Shown here: piece after piece, positions 1 through 7,760 of the stretch | Layout: every line of letters starts with the position of its first letter | Numbering within the stretch: position 1 is the first letter of the stretch | From: Desulfurellales bacterium | Lineage (GTDB): Bacteria; Campylobacterota_A; Desulfurellia; Desulfurellales; Hippeaceae | Direction of reading: 5' to 3' | DNA: 9,644 nucleotides | Assembly: GCA_027074255.1 (NCBI GenBank) | Contig: JALTDI010000105.1 | Location: 1 to 9,644, forward strand | Notes under the pieces: model-generated | The model's database searches: none | What the model saw: only the letters and a program-made list of their open reading frames with translations | Told to the model about the DNA's origin: nothing | Translations under genes and position numbers: made by a program

Positions 1-41
1 TTTTCAGACGATACCGTATCTAACGATAATGACTCCGACCA

Positions 42-1061
42 TTAGTTGCTGTTTATAATCATCCAAAAGTTGACCGCTATTTTATGGGTATTTTTATCAA
101 CGCATGTTATCGCTATTCTGTCTTTTTTTCGTTTGAATTTTTTTGTGTTTTTTATTAAAACGAGCCCGTTTGAGCCGATTTTTGCTTTTTCCCATCCAAG
201 CTCACTGACATAAACGCCGCAGTTTTTATAGTTTTTGGTAAACATAAGTTTTGCACCTATCACTGTCGGTGCTTTTTTAATCAAGCCAAAATCGGGCACT
301 CTCTTTGTTATGGGCAGATATTCCTCGTTCAATACCTCTTTGAAATGCTTCATTGTTGACCAATATTTGCCCAAAATTGGCTCCCTTGGAATTAAATAAA
401 GCGGTGTGTATATGCTTACAGAGCCGGGGTCTTGTGTTAAAATTACTTTAAAACCAGCCAGTTTTGCCGTATCTATAACTGTTTTGTTGTATTCTCCGTA
501 AGGTATTGCAAAAGCGTAGGGTTTATATCCGAAATGCTTTTTAAAAAATTCTATACTTTTTGTCAGCTCACCCATTATCCATTCTTTATAACGCTTATTT
601 GTCCAGTTTTTCGGTTTATATGCCATTCTCGGGTGGGAGTAGCTGTGTGATTCAAAGTCAATACCGTATTTCATCATCGTTTTTATCTGCTTGAGGGTCA
701 TATAGTCGGGGTATCTTTTTTTTATCGCCTCTGTCGGCAAAAAAACCGTAGCGGGATAACCGTATTTTTTGATAACGGGGAATGCATTTTTATAAACTGT
801 CCTGTATCCGTCGTCAAAAGTCAAAACAACACTCTTTTTAGGGAGTTTTTTGTGGTTTTTAATCATACTAACGACCTTTTTTAGTGCTAAAACCTTATAG
901 CCGTTATCGTGAAGGTATTTCATTTGTTCCTTGAATTTTTTTATCGAAACATTTGTTGTCGGCGTCCTGTTATCACCTATCTTGTGGTATATAAGTATGG
1001 TTGTCGCATATGAATTAATAGTGAATAAAAGCACAATCACTGCCGCAGCAAGTCCTCTCAT
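42..1061 (-). CDS. Secreted polysaccharide deacetylase (NodB-homology, PgaB/IcaB-like)
   Basis: Predicted metal-dependent carbohydrate-esterase-4 enzyme removing acetyl groups from an N-acetylated polysaccharide or peptidoglycan outside the cytoplasm. With the start at 1061 the protein has 339 residues. Residues 1-19 form a signal peptide (short basic start, hydrophobic AAAVIVLLF core, SYA before the likely cut). The catalytic domain follows: TFDDGY at 81-86 (base and metal aspartates), SHSYSH at about 138-143 (two metal histidines), and PYGEYN at 187-192. The opening ILIYHKIG is typical of the PgaB/IcaB group. Residues from about 235 onward form a lysine-rich extension I cannot assign. I chose ATG 1061 because a G-rich ribosome site (GGGGGG, 1067-1072) sits just ahead and the signal peptide then starts cleanly; a TTG at 1076 in the same frame would place that site inside the gene. 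Substrate is unknown. It is transcribed away from menG, so it is probably a separate unit. Confidence 0.88.
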   Translation of the reverse strand: MRGLAAAVIVLLFTINSYATTILIYHKIGDNRTPTTNVSIKKFKEQMKYLHDNGYKVLALKKVVSMIKNHKKLPKKSVVLTFDDGYRTVYKNAFPVIKKYGYPATVFLPTEAIKKRYPDYMTLKQIKTMMKYGIDFESHSYSHPRMAYKPKNWTNKRYKEWIMGELTKSIEFFKKHFGYKPYAFAIPYGEYNKTVIDTAKLAGFKVILTQDPGSVSIYTPLYLIPREPILGKYWSTMKHFKEVLNEEYLPITKRVPDFGLIKKAPTVIGAKLMFTKNYKNCGVYVSELGWEKAKIGSNGLVLIKNTKKFKRKKDRIAITCVDKNTHKIAVNFWMIINSN

Positions 1062-1093
1062 AATAACCCCCCACAATAAAAACTTTTAATCTA

Positions 1094-1120
1094 TTTATAC
1101 CCTAATTTATGATTTTGCAA
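1094..1120 (-). promoter_or_regulatory. Possible promoter of the deacetylase gene
   Basis: On the minus strand TTGCAA (1115-1120) and TATAAA (1094-1099) are separated by 15 bases, which is shorter than the preferred 17. They lie 33 bases and more upstream of the chosen start, in the divergent gap with menG. In this AT-rich gap such matches arise easily by chance. Confidence 0.25.
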
Positions 1121-1163
1121 CATTTTTCTTGACCAAAGAGGCTGTAAGTGTTAAAAAAACCGT

Positions 1164-1847
1164 ATGCATAATTTAAGTGAAAAAAACAGGGCCATCGCGG
1201 ATATGTTTTCTTCCATAGCTCCTACATATGATTCTTTGAATCATTATCTCAGTTTTAATATTGACAAATTGTGGAGAAAAAAGGCTGTGTCTCTTCTTGA
1301 GGGCGACAGTGCTTTGGATGTTGCCACGGGTACGTGTGATGCTGCAATTGAAGCGCACAAAAAAATAAGCAAGGTTGTGGGTGTTGATTTGAGTTTCGGT
1401 ATGCTTCAATTCGGCAAAAAGAAAATTAAAGGACAAAACATTGGCTTGGTATGTGCATCGGCTGAAAATTTACCCTTTAAGGACGAGGTGTTTGACAATG
1501 TTATTATAGCTTTCGGCATAAGGAATATACCGGATAAGATATCGGCTTTGTATGAATTTAAAAGGGTGCTGAAAAAAGGCGGCAGATTGGTTATTTTAGA
1601 GTTTAATAAGCCGATTTATAAAAGCTTTGGCGCCATGTATAATTTTTATTCTTCCAAACTTCTTCCTTTTGTAGGGAAAATTATATCGAAAAACGATGAT
1701 GCATATTCTTATCTTCCGGATTCCATACAGCATTTCCCGGATGTTGAGTTTTTAAAGTCCATGATGATTAGGGTAGGGTTTAGTGATGTGTTTTATATGC
1801 CTTTAACATTCGGCATATCCTTTATACACAGCGGCATAAAAAAGTAG
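1164..1847 (+). CDS. menG: Demethylmenaquinone methyltransferase (MenG/UbiE family)
   Basis: SAM-dependent C-methyltransferase for the last step of menaquinone (or ubiquinone) synthesis; menaquinone is the more likely product if this is an anaerobe, which I infer. The 227 residues match the family from end to end. YDSLNHYLS with W at 37 (residues 22-37) is the UbiE first signature, LDVATGTCD (51-59) is SAM motif I, AFGIRNIPD (116-124) is the family-specific segment, RVLKKGGRLVILEF (134-147) is the second signature, and YLPDSIQHFPD (183-193) is the usual C-terminal block. Motif I reads GTCD where GTGD is usual. No in-frame alternative start lies upstream, because a TAA at 1152-1154 closes the frame. 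The ribosome site is poor (AAAGAGG lies over 20 bases upstream). It is first in the run to lysS. The symbol could equally be ubiE. Confidence 0.92.
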   Translation: MHNLSEKNRAIADMFSSIAPTYDSLNHYLSFNIDKLWRKKAVSLLEGDSALDVATGTCDAAIEAHKKISKVVGVDLSFGMLQFGKKKIKGQNIGLVCASAENLPFKDEVFDNVIIAFGIRNIPDKISALYEFKRVLKKGGRLVILEFNKPIYKSFGAMYNFYSSKLLPFVGKIISKNDDAYSYLPDSIQHFPDVEFLKSMMIRVGFSDVFYMPLTFGISFIHSGIKK

Positions 1848-1856
1848 GAGTTAGTT

Positions 1857-2069
1857 ATGAGCAAATCGAATTGCGAGACGCTGGAAATTTTCTTTAATGA
1901 AAGCGACAAGGATAAAAAAGCTTTTATTTATCACCCGAAACAGATTTGCGATATTTTTAACATTATTATTAACGATAAAAATAACTGTTGGGACGTTATT
2001 GTGTATAACAGGTTTTTTTATGATAACGAGGATGAGTTAGATAGTTATAATGAGTTATTCATTCGGTGA
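1857..2069 (+). CDS. Unknown 70-residue acidic protein, possible antitoxin
   Basis: I do not recognise this protein. The gene looks real: AGGAG (1846-1850) lies six bases before the ATG, overlapping the menG stop, and the 3' end overlaps the start of the PemK-like toxin gene by 20 bases. The protein has about 14 acidic and 8 basic residues, with acidic clusters near the N terminus (ESDKDK) and in the C-terminal third (DNEDELD). The middle (FIYHPKQICDIFNIII) is hydrophobic and could form helix or strand. There is no signal peptide, membrane segment or metal motif; its three cysteines (6, 31, 44) are not spaced as a known site. Position, size, charge and overlap are what a type II antitoxin gene shows, but I see no ribbon-helix-helix, AbrB/MazE or Phd signature. 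Function as antitoxin is inference from context only. Confidence 0.7.
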   Translation: MSKSNCETLEIFFNESDKDKKAFIYHPKQICDIFNIIINDKNNCWDVIVYNRFFYDNEDELDSYNELFIR

Positions 2070-2376
2070 TATTGTTATAATTGCCTTTCCATATACCAAT
2101 ATGAACAATACCGTTATGAGACCTGCAATGGTTATTGTTGATACCAGAGACGAAGATATTATAGTTGCAAGAATAACCTCGCAAAAAAGAAATATTGAAA
2201 CAGAGGTCGAAATTCATAATTGGAAAAGTAAGGGCCTGCTTATGCAAAGTTATGTGAGGCTTTCAAAAATTGCAACGTTGAATAGAAAAGATATTAAGAA
2301 AAAAATCAGTTCTCTTGATGAGATTGATATAAAACAGTCGAAGGCTATACTAAAAAGACTGCTGGACATAAAATAA
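2050..2376 (+). CDS. PemK/MazF-family endoribonuclease toxin
   Basis: Small toxin of the PemK/MazF (CcdB-fold) family, which in characterised members cuts single-stranded RNA and stops translation. The 108 residues fit the family length. GDIVIIAFPYTN (6-17) is the first beta hairpin, RPAMVIV (24-30) carries the conserved arginine and proline, ARITSQ (40-45) carries the Thr/Ser of the active site, and GLLMQSYVRLSKIATL (62-77) followed by a C-terminal helix completes the domain. The ATG at 2050 is the only possible start since a TAG at 2038-2040 is in frame just upstream. The start lies inside the preceding ORF with only GAGGATGAG (2028-2036), 13 bases away, as ribosome site, so translation is probably coupled to that ORF. 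It sits between menG and prfB, an odd place for such a module. RNA target sequence cannot be told from here. Confidence 0.85.
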   Translation: MSYSFGDIVIIAFPYTNMNNTVMRPAMVIVDTRDEDIIVARITSQKRNIETEVEIHNWKSKGLLMQSYVRLSKIATLNRKDIKKKISSLDEIDIKQSKAILKRLLDIK

Positions 2377-2393
2377 CGGAGGTATAAGTCGTA

Positions 2394-3471
2394 ATGAGAG
2401 AGATAATAAACGAGTTTAAAAATAGATTACTTCAGATAAAGGAGTATCTTTGACCCCAAACTACCGAGAATAGACGAGATAAACAGACAGCTTGAGGATA
2501 AGAACAATTGGAACAATTATTCGCTTTTACAGTCTTTGAAACAGGAAAAACAGCAGGTTGAAACACAAAGCAAACGGGTAAGAGAGATAGAAGAGGAAAT
2601 AGAAACGCTTCTTGAACTGGACGAACTCTCAAATGAAGACGAAAGCATCAAAAACGATGTCAAAGAGGGCGTCGAATCACTTAAACACCGAATAGAAGAT
2701 GTTGAAATAAAGGTTTTTTTGTCCGATAAACACGATTCTAATAATGCCATTGCAACTATCCACTCCGGTGCAGGCGGAACAGAGGCATGTGATTGGGTGT
2801 CCATGCTTTTTAGAATGTATTCCATGTGGGCAGAAAGAAACGGTTTTTCTCTTGAAATAATGGATATACAGGCCGGGGACGAAGCCGGTTTAAAAAGCAT
2901 TACATTTAGTGTAAAGGGCGAATTTGCATACGGCTATTTAAAAAATGAAAACGGCGTTCACAGACTGGTTAGGATTTCTCCCTTCGATGCCAATAAGAGG
3001 CGGCATACGAGTTTTGCATCCGTATCCGTTTTACCTGAGATAAACGATGATGTTGAAATAAATATTAATTTAGACGATTTAAAGATAGATACATTCAGAG
3101 CCTCGGGAGCCGGCGGGCAGCACGTTAATAAAACGGATTCTGCTATAAGAATAACACATATACCAACGGGTATTGTAGTGAGCTGCCAAAACGAAAGAAG
3201 CCAATATAAAAATAAGAGTTTTGCTATGAAGATTTTGAAGTCGAAGCTGTATCAGTTAGAGGAAGAAAAGAAAAAGAAACGGATGAATGATTTGACAGGA
3301 GATAAAAAAAAGATAGAGTGGGGCAGTCAGATTAGGTCTTATGTTTTGCATCCGTATAAGATGGTTAAGGATCACAGAACCAATTTAGAAAAGAAGGATA
3401 TGGCTGCTTTGGCAGTATTAAACGGTGAGATTGAGGATTTTATAAAAGAAGAATTAAAAAACGGTTTATAG
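2394..3471 (+). CDS. prfB: Peptide chain release factor 2, with +1 programmed frameshift
   Basis: Class I release factor reading UGA and UAA and triggering hydrolysis of peptidyl-tRNA on the ribosome. Translation starts at ATG 2394 (GGAGG at 2378-2382), runs 19 codons to an in-frame TGA at 2451-2453, and must shift +1 there; the frame from GAC 2452 then continues to 3471. The assembled protein has 358 residues, close to the usual 365. After the shift come the coiled N-terminal domain (about 20-120), SPF at 195-197 (stop-codon recognition, as in E. coli 205-207) and GGQ at 240-242 (catalysis), in GAGGQHVNKTDSAIR. A gene call from ATG 2536 would lose the first 47 residues and is wrong. RF2 controls its own synthesis: when RF2 is scarce the TGA is read slowly and the shift increases. 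It lies 17 bases after the toxin gene and 10 before lysS. Confidence 0.96.
2438..2454 (+). promoter_or_regulatory. prfB +1 programmed frameshift site
   Basis: The site reads AAAGGAG TAT CTT TGA C. The SD-like AAGGAG (2439-2444) ends three bases before the CTT slippery codon (2448-2450), which is followed by the TGA stop and a C. This is the same arrangement and spacing as the E. coli prfB site (AGGGGG TAT CTT TGA C); only the SD-like hexamer differs. tRNA-Leu slips from CUU to UUU and GAC becomes the next codon. This is an established autoregulatory element, and here it is visible directly. Confidence 0.95.
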
Positions 3472-3481
3472 GGGTGTTTAG

Positions 3482-4978
3482 ATGGAAGATAGAAATAAAT
3501 TAATCCAAAGAAGAATTGAAAAGCTTAATGAGTTAAAGAAACAGGGCATAGAACCGTATAACAATAGATTTAAGGCTGACAGCCTATCTTTGGATTTGCA
3601 TAAAAATTACGGCAGCCTTTCAGCAGAGCAGCTGATTGATGATAATGTTTGCACAAGTGTTTCCGGAAGGATTATGGCATATAGGAGCTTCGGTAAAGCA
3701 GGATTTATGAAGATAAAAGATTTTACTTCTCAGATACAGATTTATGCTGAAAAAAACAGCTTGTCCGATGAGGATTTTAGGTTGTATAAAAAACTTGATA
3801 TAGGCGATATTATAGGTGTTGAGGGCTGTCTTTTTAAAACTAAGACCGGTGAGTTGACGGTTAAGGCAAAAAAAATAGTCTTGCTTACGAAATCCATTAG
3901 ACCTTTGCCTGAAAAGTGGCACGGACTCCAGGATAAAGAGCTTAGATACCGTCAGCGGTATGTGGATTTGATTGTCAATGATGAAGTAAAAAATACTATG
4001 ATGAAAAGGGCTGAAATTATTAACGCCGTAAGGGAATTTATGGTAATTAACAGGTTTGTTGAGGTTGAGACGCCTATGATGCATAAGCTCGTCGGCGGGG
4101 CAACGGCAAAGCCGTTTGTTACACACCACAATGCCCTTGATATAGACCTCTATTTAAGAATTGCACCGGAACTCTATTTAAAAAGGCTTGTGGTCGGAGG
4201 GATGGAGCGCGTCTTTGAGATAAACAGGAATTTCAGAAATGAAGGAATGGATTTAAAGCACAATCCGGAATTTACAATGATGGAATTTTATATAGCCTAT
4301 AAAAGATACACATTTCTTTTGGATTATACGGAAAACCTATTTGAATATATATTTAACAAGCTGAATATGGCAAATACGAAGACTGTTTTTGGCGAATATG
4401 AAATAGATTTTTCAAAACCCTGGAAGCGGCTGGATTTTTTTGAGGGTTTGAAAACCGTTGGAGGCCTCGATGACGATACGATAAATGACAAGGAAAAAGC
4501 TTTTAATTTGGCTTTGGAATTGGAAAAATCAGTGAAAAAAGATATGAGCAGGGAAAAGATTCTTGCGGAGCTGTTTGACGCTTTGGTTGAACCCAAACTT
4601 ATAAACCCAACCTTTGTTGTCGGATATCCTGTTGAAATAAGTCCGCTTGCAAGAAGGAGCAACGACAATCCGGATATTACGGAGAGATTTGAGCTGTTTG
4701 TTGCAGGGATGGAGATTGCAAACGGCTTTTCCGAGTTAAACGACCCGTTCGACCAAAAGAATCGCTTCCTTAAACAGCTTGAGGATAGAGAAAAAGGTGA
4801 CGAAGAGGCATCAATGTATGATGCAGACTATATAAGAGCGCTTGAATACGGATTGCCGCCGACAGCGGGTGAAGGTATAGGCATCGACAGACTGGTTATG
4901 CTTTTGACAAATAACGATTCTATTAGGGACGTCATTTTGTTTCCTTTAATGAAGGAAAAAGAGGAAGAGGAAGTTTAG
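3482..4978 (+). CDS. lysS: Lysyl-tRNA synthetase, class II
   Basis: Charges tRNA-Lys with lysine in the cytoplasm. The 498 residues match the usual bacterial length. An N-terminal helix leads into the OB-fold anticodon-binding domain (about 58-135, starting TSVSGRIMAYRSFGKAGF). The class II catalytic core follows: motif 1 with VEVETPMMHKLVGGATAKPF near 193-212, motif 2 with FEINRNFRNEG (245-255) and HNPEFTMMEFY (260-270), and motif 3 with GEGIGIDRLVMLL (463-475) running into SIRDVILFP. The C terminus is a short acidic tail (KEKEEEEV). AGGGG (3470-3474), overlapping the prfB stop, is seven bases before the ATG. prfB-lysS adjacency is common in bacteria. Its stop codon is one base from that of the convergent trkH. 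Confidence 0.97.
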   Translation: MEDRNKLIQRRIEKLNELKKQGIEPYNNRFKADSLSLDLHKNYGSLSAEQLIDDNVCTSVSGRIMAYRSFGKAGFMKIKDFTSQIQIYAEKNSLSDEDFRLYKKLDIGDIIGVEGCLFKTKTGELTVKAKKIVLLTKSIRPLPEKWHGLQDKELRYRQRYVDLIVNDEVKNTMMKRAEIINAVREFMVINRFVEVETPMMHKLVGGATAKPFVTHHNALDIDLYLRIAPELYLKRLVVGGMERVFEINRNFRNEGMDLKHNPEFTMMEFYIAYKRYTFLLDYTENLFEYIFNKLNMANTKTVFGEYEIDFSKPWKRLDFFEGLKTVGGLDDDTINDKEKAFNLALELEKSVKKDMSREKILAELFDALVEPKLINPTFVVGYPVEISPLARRSNDNPDITERFELFVAGMEIANGFSELNDPFDQKNRFLKQLEDREKGDEEASMYDADYIRALEYGLPPTAGEGIGIDRLVMLLTNNDSIRDVILFPLMKEKEEEEV

Positions 4979-4979
4979 T

Positions 4980-6416
4980 TTATTTCTTCCAGAACGTAGG
5001 TATAAACAGAACAAAAACCGTATATATTTCAAGTCTTCCGACAAGCATGGCGAAACTTAAAATCCATTTAACGGTTAAGGGCAGATGAGCGTAATTATCA
5101 GCAGGGCCGACCATTCCAAAGCCGGGCCCAATGTTTCCCAAAGTGGCTGCTGATGCGGATAGGGATGTTATAATATCAACGCCGAAAAAGGATACGCTCA
5201 AAGATACTATAAAAAATATTGCAATATAGAGAAAAAAGAATCCGGATATGGAATAAACAATATTTTTTCTAACGAGCTGTTTGTTTATAAGGAGTGTAAA
5301 AACGCCTTTTGAGTGTATATGATGCTTGATTTCTATAATCGATTGCTTTAACAGTGTATAAATTCTTATAACCTTGATACTACCGCCGGTTGAACCGGAG
5401 CACCCGCCGATAAACATAAGAACAAACAGTATTGTTTGAGCAAAATGAGGCCACAATTCGTAATTTGCCGTTACAAACCCCGTTGTCGTCATTATCGATA
5501 CCACCTGAAACGCACCGTACCTAAGCGCTTCAAAGAAGTTAGGATATCTGTTTAGGATGCTGATGGTTACAAGCAATGTTGCAATAATGACTATTAGTGT
5601 ATAAAACCTCAATTCATCGTCTTTTAAGCTTGAGAATTTTCCTGTTAGAACCCGAAAATGAATGGAGAAATTCGCCCCTGCCAAGAACATAAATATGGTA
5701 ATAACCCAGTCAATATATGCAGAATGAAAATATGCCACGCTTGCGTTTTTTGTTGAAAAACCGCCTGTTGCCATCGTGCCGAAGGTGTGTGTTAAAGCGT
5801 CAAACAGATTCATGCCGCCGCCCAAAAGCAAAACCGTTTCAATCAAACTCAAAATAAAATAGACAAGCCATAGGTACTTTGCCGTTTCCGTTATTCTCGG
5901 TGATATCTTTTCCATGGTAGGGCCGGGGCTTTCCGCTTTTATAAGCTGAATCCCGCCTATACCGAGCATTGGCAGAATAGCCACTGTCAGGACTATTATA
6001 CCCATACCTCCGAGCCAGTGAGTAAGAGAACGCCAAAAGAGAATCGATTTGGGCATGCCCTCTATGTTTGTGAGGATGGACGCTCCTGTTGTCGTAAAGC
6101 CGGACATTGATTCGAAATACGAATTTGTCAAACTCATGTGAGAAGAAATCATATAAGGCAGGGCGCCGAATAGGGCTATCGTTATCCAGCTCAAAGAAAC
6201 AAGTAAAAACCCCTCTTTTTTGGATAGCTGGCTGCTGTTTGTTTTTATCAGTGTTATTCCTGATATGCCTATCAATATGCCTATTAATGCCGATATTATG
6301 AATCCAGGATATGCGTTGTCTTTATAGTAGATTGAAAATATTAAGGGAAAAATCATAAATCCCGAAACTATGAGTATCAATATGGAAAGGAACTTGAAAA
6401 CCAGTTTAAAGTTCAT
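4980..6416 (-). CDS. trkH: Trk potassium uptake system, membrane subunit TrkH
   Basis: Pore-forming inner-membrane subunit of a Trk/Ktr-type potassium transporter, 478 residues. The four pore-loop repeats are all present with their filter glycines: SGFTTTGASIL (105-115), TFGTMATGGFSTKNAS (211-226), SIMTTTGFVT (307-316) and ATLGNIGPGFG (424-434). Other family marks are HWLGGMGIIVL (133-143), GGCSGSTGGSIKVIR (337-351) and the C-terminal GRLEIYTVFVLF (460-471). Hydrophobic segments account for most of the length, as expected. The ATG at 6416 directly follows the trkA stop codon with no base between, so translation is probably coupled; no strong ribosome site is seen. TrkA is the partner that binds nucleotide and gates the pore. 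Confidence 0.95.
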   Translation of the reverse strand: MNFKLVFKFLSILILIVSGFMIFPLIFSIYYKDNAYPGFIISALIGILIGISGITLIKTNSSQLSKKEGFLLVSLSWITIALFGALPYMISSHMSLTNSYFESMSGFTTTGASILTNIEGMPKSILFWRSLTHWLGGMGIIVLTVAILPMLGIGGIQLIKAESPGPTMEKISPRITETAKYLWLVYFILSLIETVLLLGGGMNLFDALTHTFGTMATGGFSTKNASVAYFHSAYIDWVITIFMFLAGANFSIHFRVLTGKFSSLKDDELRFYTLIVIIATLLVTISILNRYPNFFEALRYGAFQVVSIMTTTGFVTANYELWPHFAQTILFVLMFIGGCSGSTGGSIKVIRIYTLLKQSIIEIKHHIHSKGVFTLLINKQLVRKNIVYSISGFFFLYIAIFFIVSLSVSFFGVDIITSLSASAATLGNIGPGFGMVGPADNYAHLPLTVKWILSFAMLVGRLEIYTVFVLFIPTFWKK

Positions 6417-7754
6417 CTATATCATTTTCTCAACAAGCGGTATATCCTCTTTTTTGGCAAATATTACCATTCTGTCATTTTCTTTAAGCACAAAATTACC
6501 GTTAGGGATGATATTTTCGTTATTTCTATTAACGGCCACAATTAGACTGTTCTGCGGCAGATGTATGTCTCTTATTGCCTTATTTGCAATATTCTGTGCG
6601 GAGGAGATGGAAAGCTCCAATGCTTCTGCATCGCCTCCGAATATGGAGTATAAGCCTACTATATTTCCCTTTCTTATAAACTTTAATATGCTGCTGACGG
6701 CTGATAGTTTTGGTGAAATCACGGCGTCTATATTAAGTTTGCTTGCCATAGCCATATAGTTGGGCTTATCTATTAATGCTATCGAGCGTTTAGTGCCCAT
6801 ATTTTTCGCATACAAAGCGGAAAGCAGATTGGTTTCTTCGCTGTCCGTAACGGATATAACAACATCAAAATTTCCTATATTTTCTTCCTCAAATATGTTG
6901 GCATCACTTGCGTCACCCTGGATAACCATTGAATGTTCGCACTCTTTGGATATCTCTTTACATTTTTTGTAATTTTTTTCTATGATTTTTATGTTCCTTT
7001 TTTTATCTTTAAGCCCTTTGGCAATCATAATTCCTATTCGGCTTCCTCCGAATATGGCTATATTTTTCACCCTTATTTTTGCTTTACCGAGTTTCTCTAA
7101 TATTGATTCCAAGATTTTCCTCTTGGCAACAATGTATATATAATCACCGTATTCCACCTTAGTAAAGCCGTTAGGTATAATGAGCTCTCCATTTACCCTT
7201 TTTATGCCTGATATAATAAATTCTTCATTTATATCCTTTTTTATTTCTATTATTGTTTTATCAAGCAAAACGGATTCTTTGTCTATATAAATGCCTCTCA
7301 TTTGAACGTCTATGTCTTCAAAGATAATAACGTCGCTTGAAGCACCGAAGTTGACCGCATTTATTACGCTCTTTGCAGCTTCTATTTCCGGGTTTATGAT
7401 GAAGTCTATGCCTATATTTTTTGAAAAATAGAACGGCTTCAAATATTCTACACTCCTTAAACGTGCTATCTTTTTCGGTATGTTAAATTTACTTGATGCT
7501 ATAAGGCAGGCTATTATATTTATTTCATCAGAATTTGTGACTGCTATAAACATATCCGCTTTGCTGCATTCTGCTTCTGTCAGAGTATCTATGTTTGTCG
7601 CCTCACCGTTTATTACCATGCAGTCAAGATTTTCAGAAGCAAATGTCGCTTTTTCGGAATTTTTTTCAATTAAAACAACATTTTTTTTCTCTTCGCTTAG
7701 CTGTTTTGCGATATGATAACCTACCTGTCCTGCTCCGGCTATAACGATATTCAT
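6417..7754 (-). CDS. trkA: Trk potassium uptake system, nucleotide-binding subunit TrkA
   Basis: Cytoplasmic regulatory subunit that binds NAD(H) or adenine nucleotides and controls the TrkH pore. The 445 residues are the usual double-RCK form. The first Rossmann half has GAGQVG (7-12) with the acidic residue E30 after the second strand, then a TrkA-C domain around 140-220 (EDIDVQMRGIYI ... GDYIYIVAKR). The second half has GGSRIG (236-241), E259 and GDASD (280-284), then a second TrkA-C domain around 370-445. The second glycine motif has serine at its middle glycine; the first is canonical. It starts six bases after the fbp stop and ends directly against the trkH start. The ribosome site is weak (GGAT about nine bases ahead), consistent with coupling to fbp translation. 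Confidence 0.95.
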   Translation of the reverse strand: MNIVIAGAGQVGYHIAKQLSEEKKNVVLIEKNSEKATFASENLDCMVINGEATNIDTLTEAECSKADMFIAVTNSDEINIIACLIASSKFNIPKKIARLRSVEYLKPFYFSKNIGIDFIINPEIEAAKSVINAVNFGASSDVIIFEDIDVQMRGIYIDKESVLLDKTIIEIKKDINEEFIISGIKRVNGELIIPNGFTKVEYGDYIYIVAKRKILESILEKLGKAKIRVKNIAIFGGSRIGIMIAKGLKDKKRNIKIIEKNYKKCKEISKECEHSMVIQGDASDANIFEEENIGNFDVVISVTDSEETNLLSALYAKNMGTKRSIALIDKPNYMAMASKLNIDAVISPKLSAVSSILKFIRKGNIVGLYSIFGGDAEALELSISSAQNIANKAIRDIHLPQNSLIVAVNRNNENIIPNGNFVLKENDRMVIFAKKEDIPLVEKMI

Positions 7755-7760
7755 AAAAGA

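Noticed and set aside
1..41. Near-palindrome GATACCGTATC at 10-20 as a terminator after the deacetylase
   Set aside because: The single central base leaves no room for a hairpin loop, and too little sequence is available to judge what follows the deacetylase gene.
1062..1076. TTG start at 1076 for the deacetylase
   Set aside because: It would put the G-rich ribosome site inside the coding region and add residues before a well-formed signal peptide.
2536..3471. prfB as a simple gene starting at ATG 2536
   Set aside because: The upstream frame encodes the conserved RF2 N terminus joined by the frameshift at 2448-2452; ATG 2536 has no ribosome site.
4940..4958. Inverted repeat TTTCCTT/AAGGAAA as a lysS or trkH terminator
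   Set aside because: It lies inside the lysS coding end and has no U tract on either strand.
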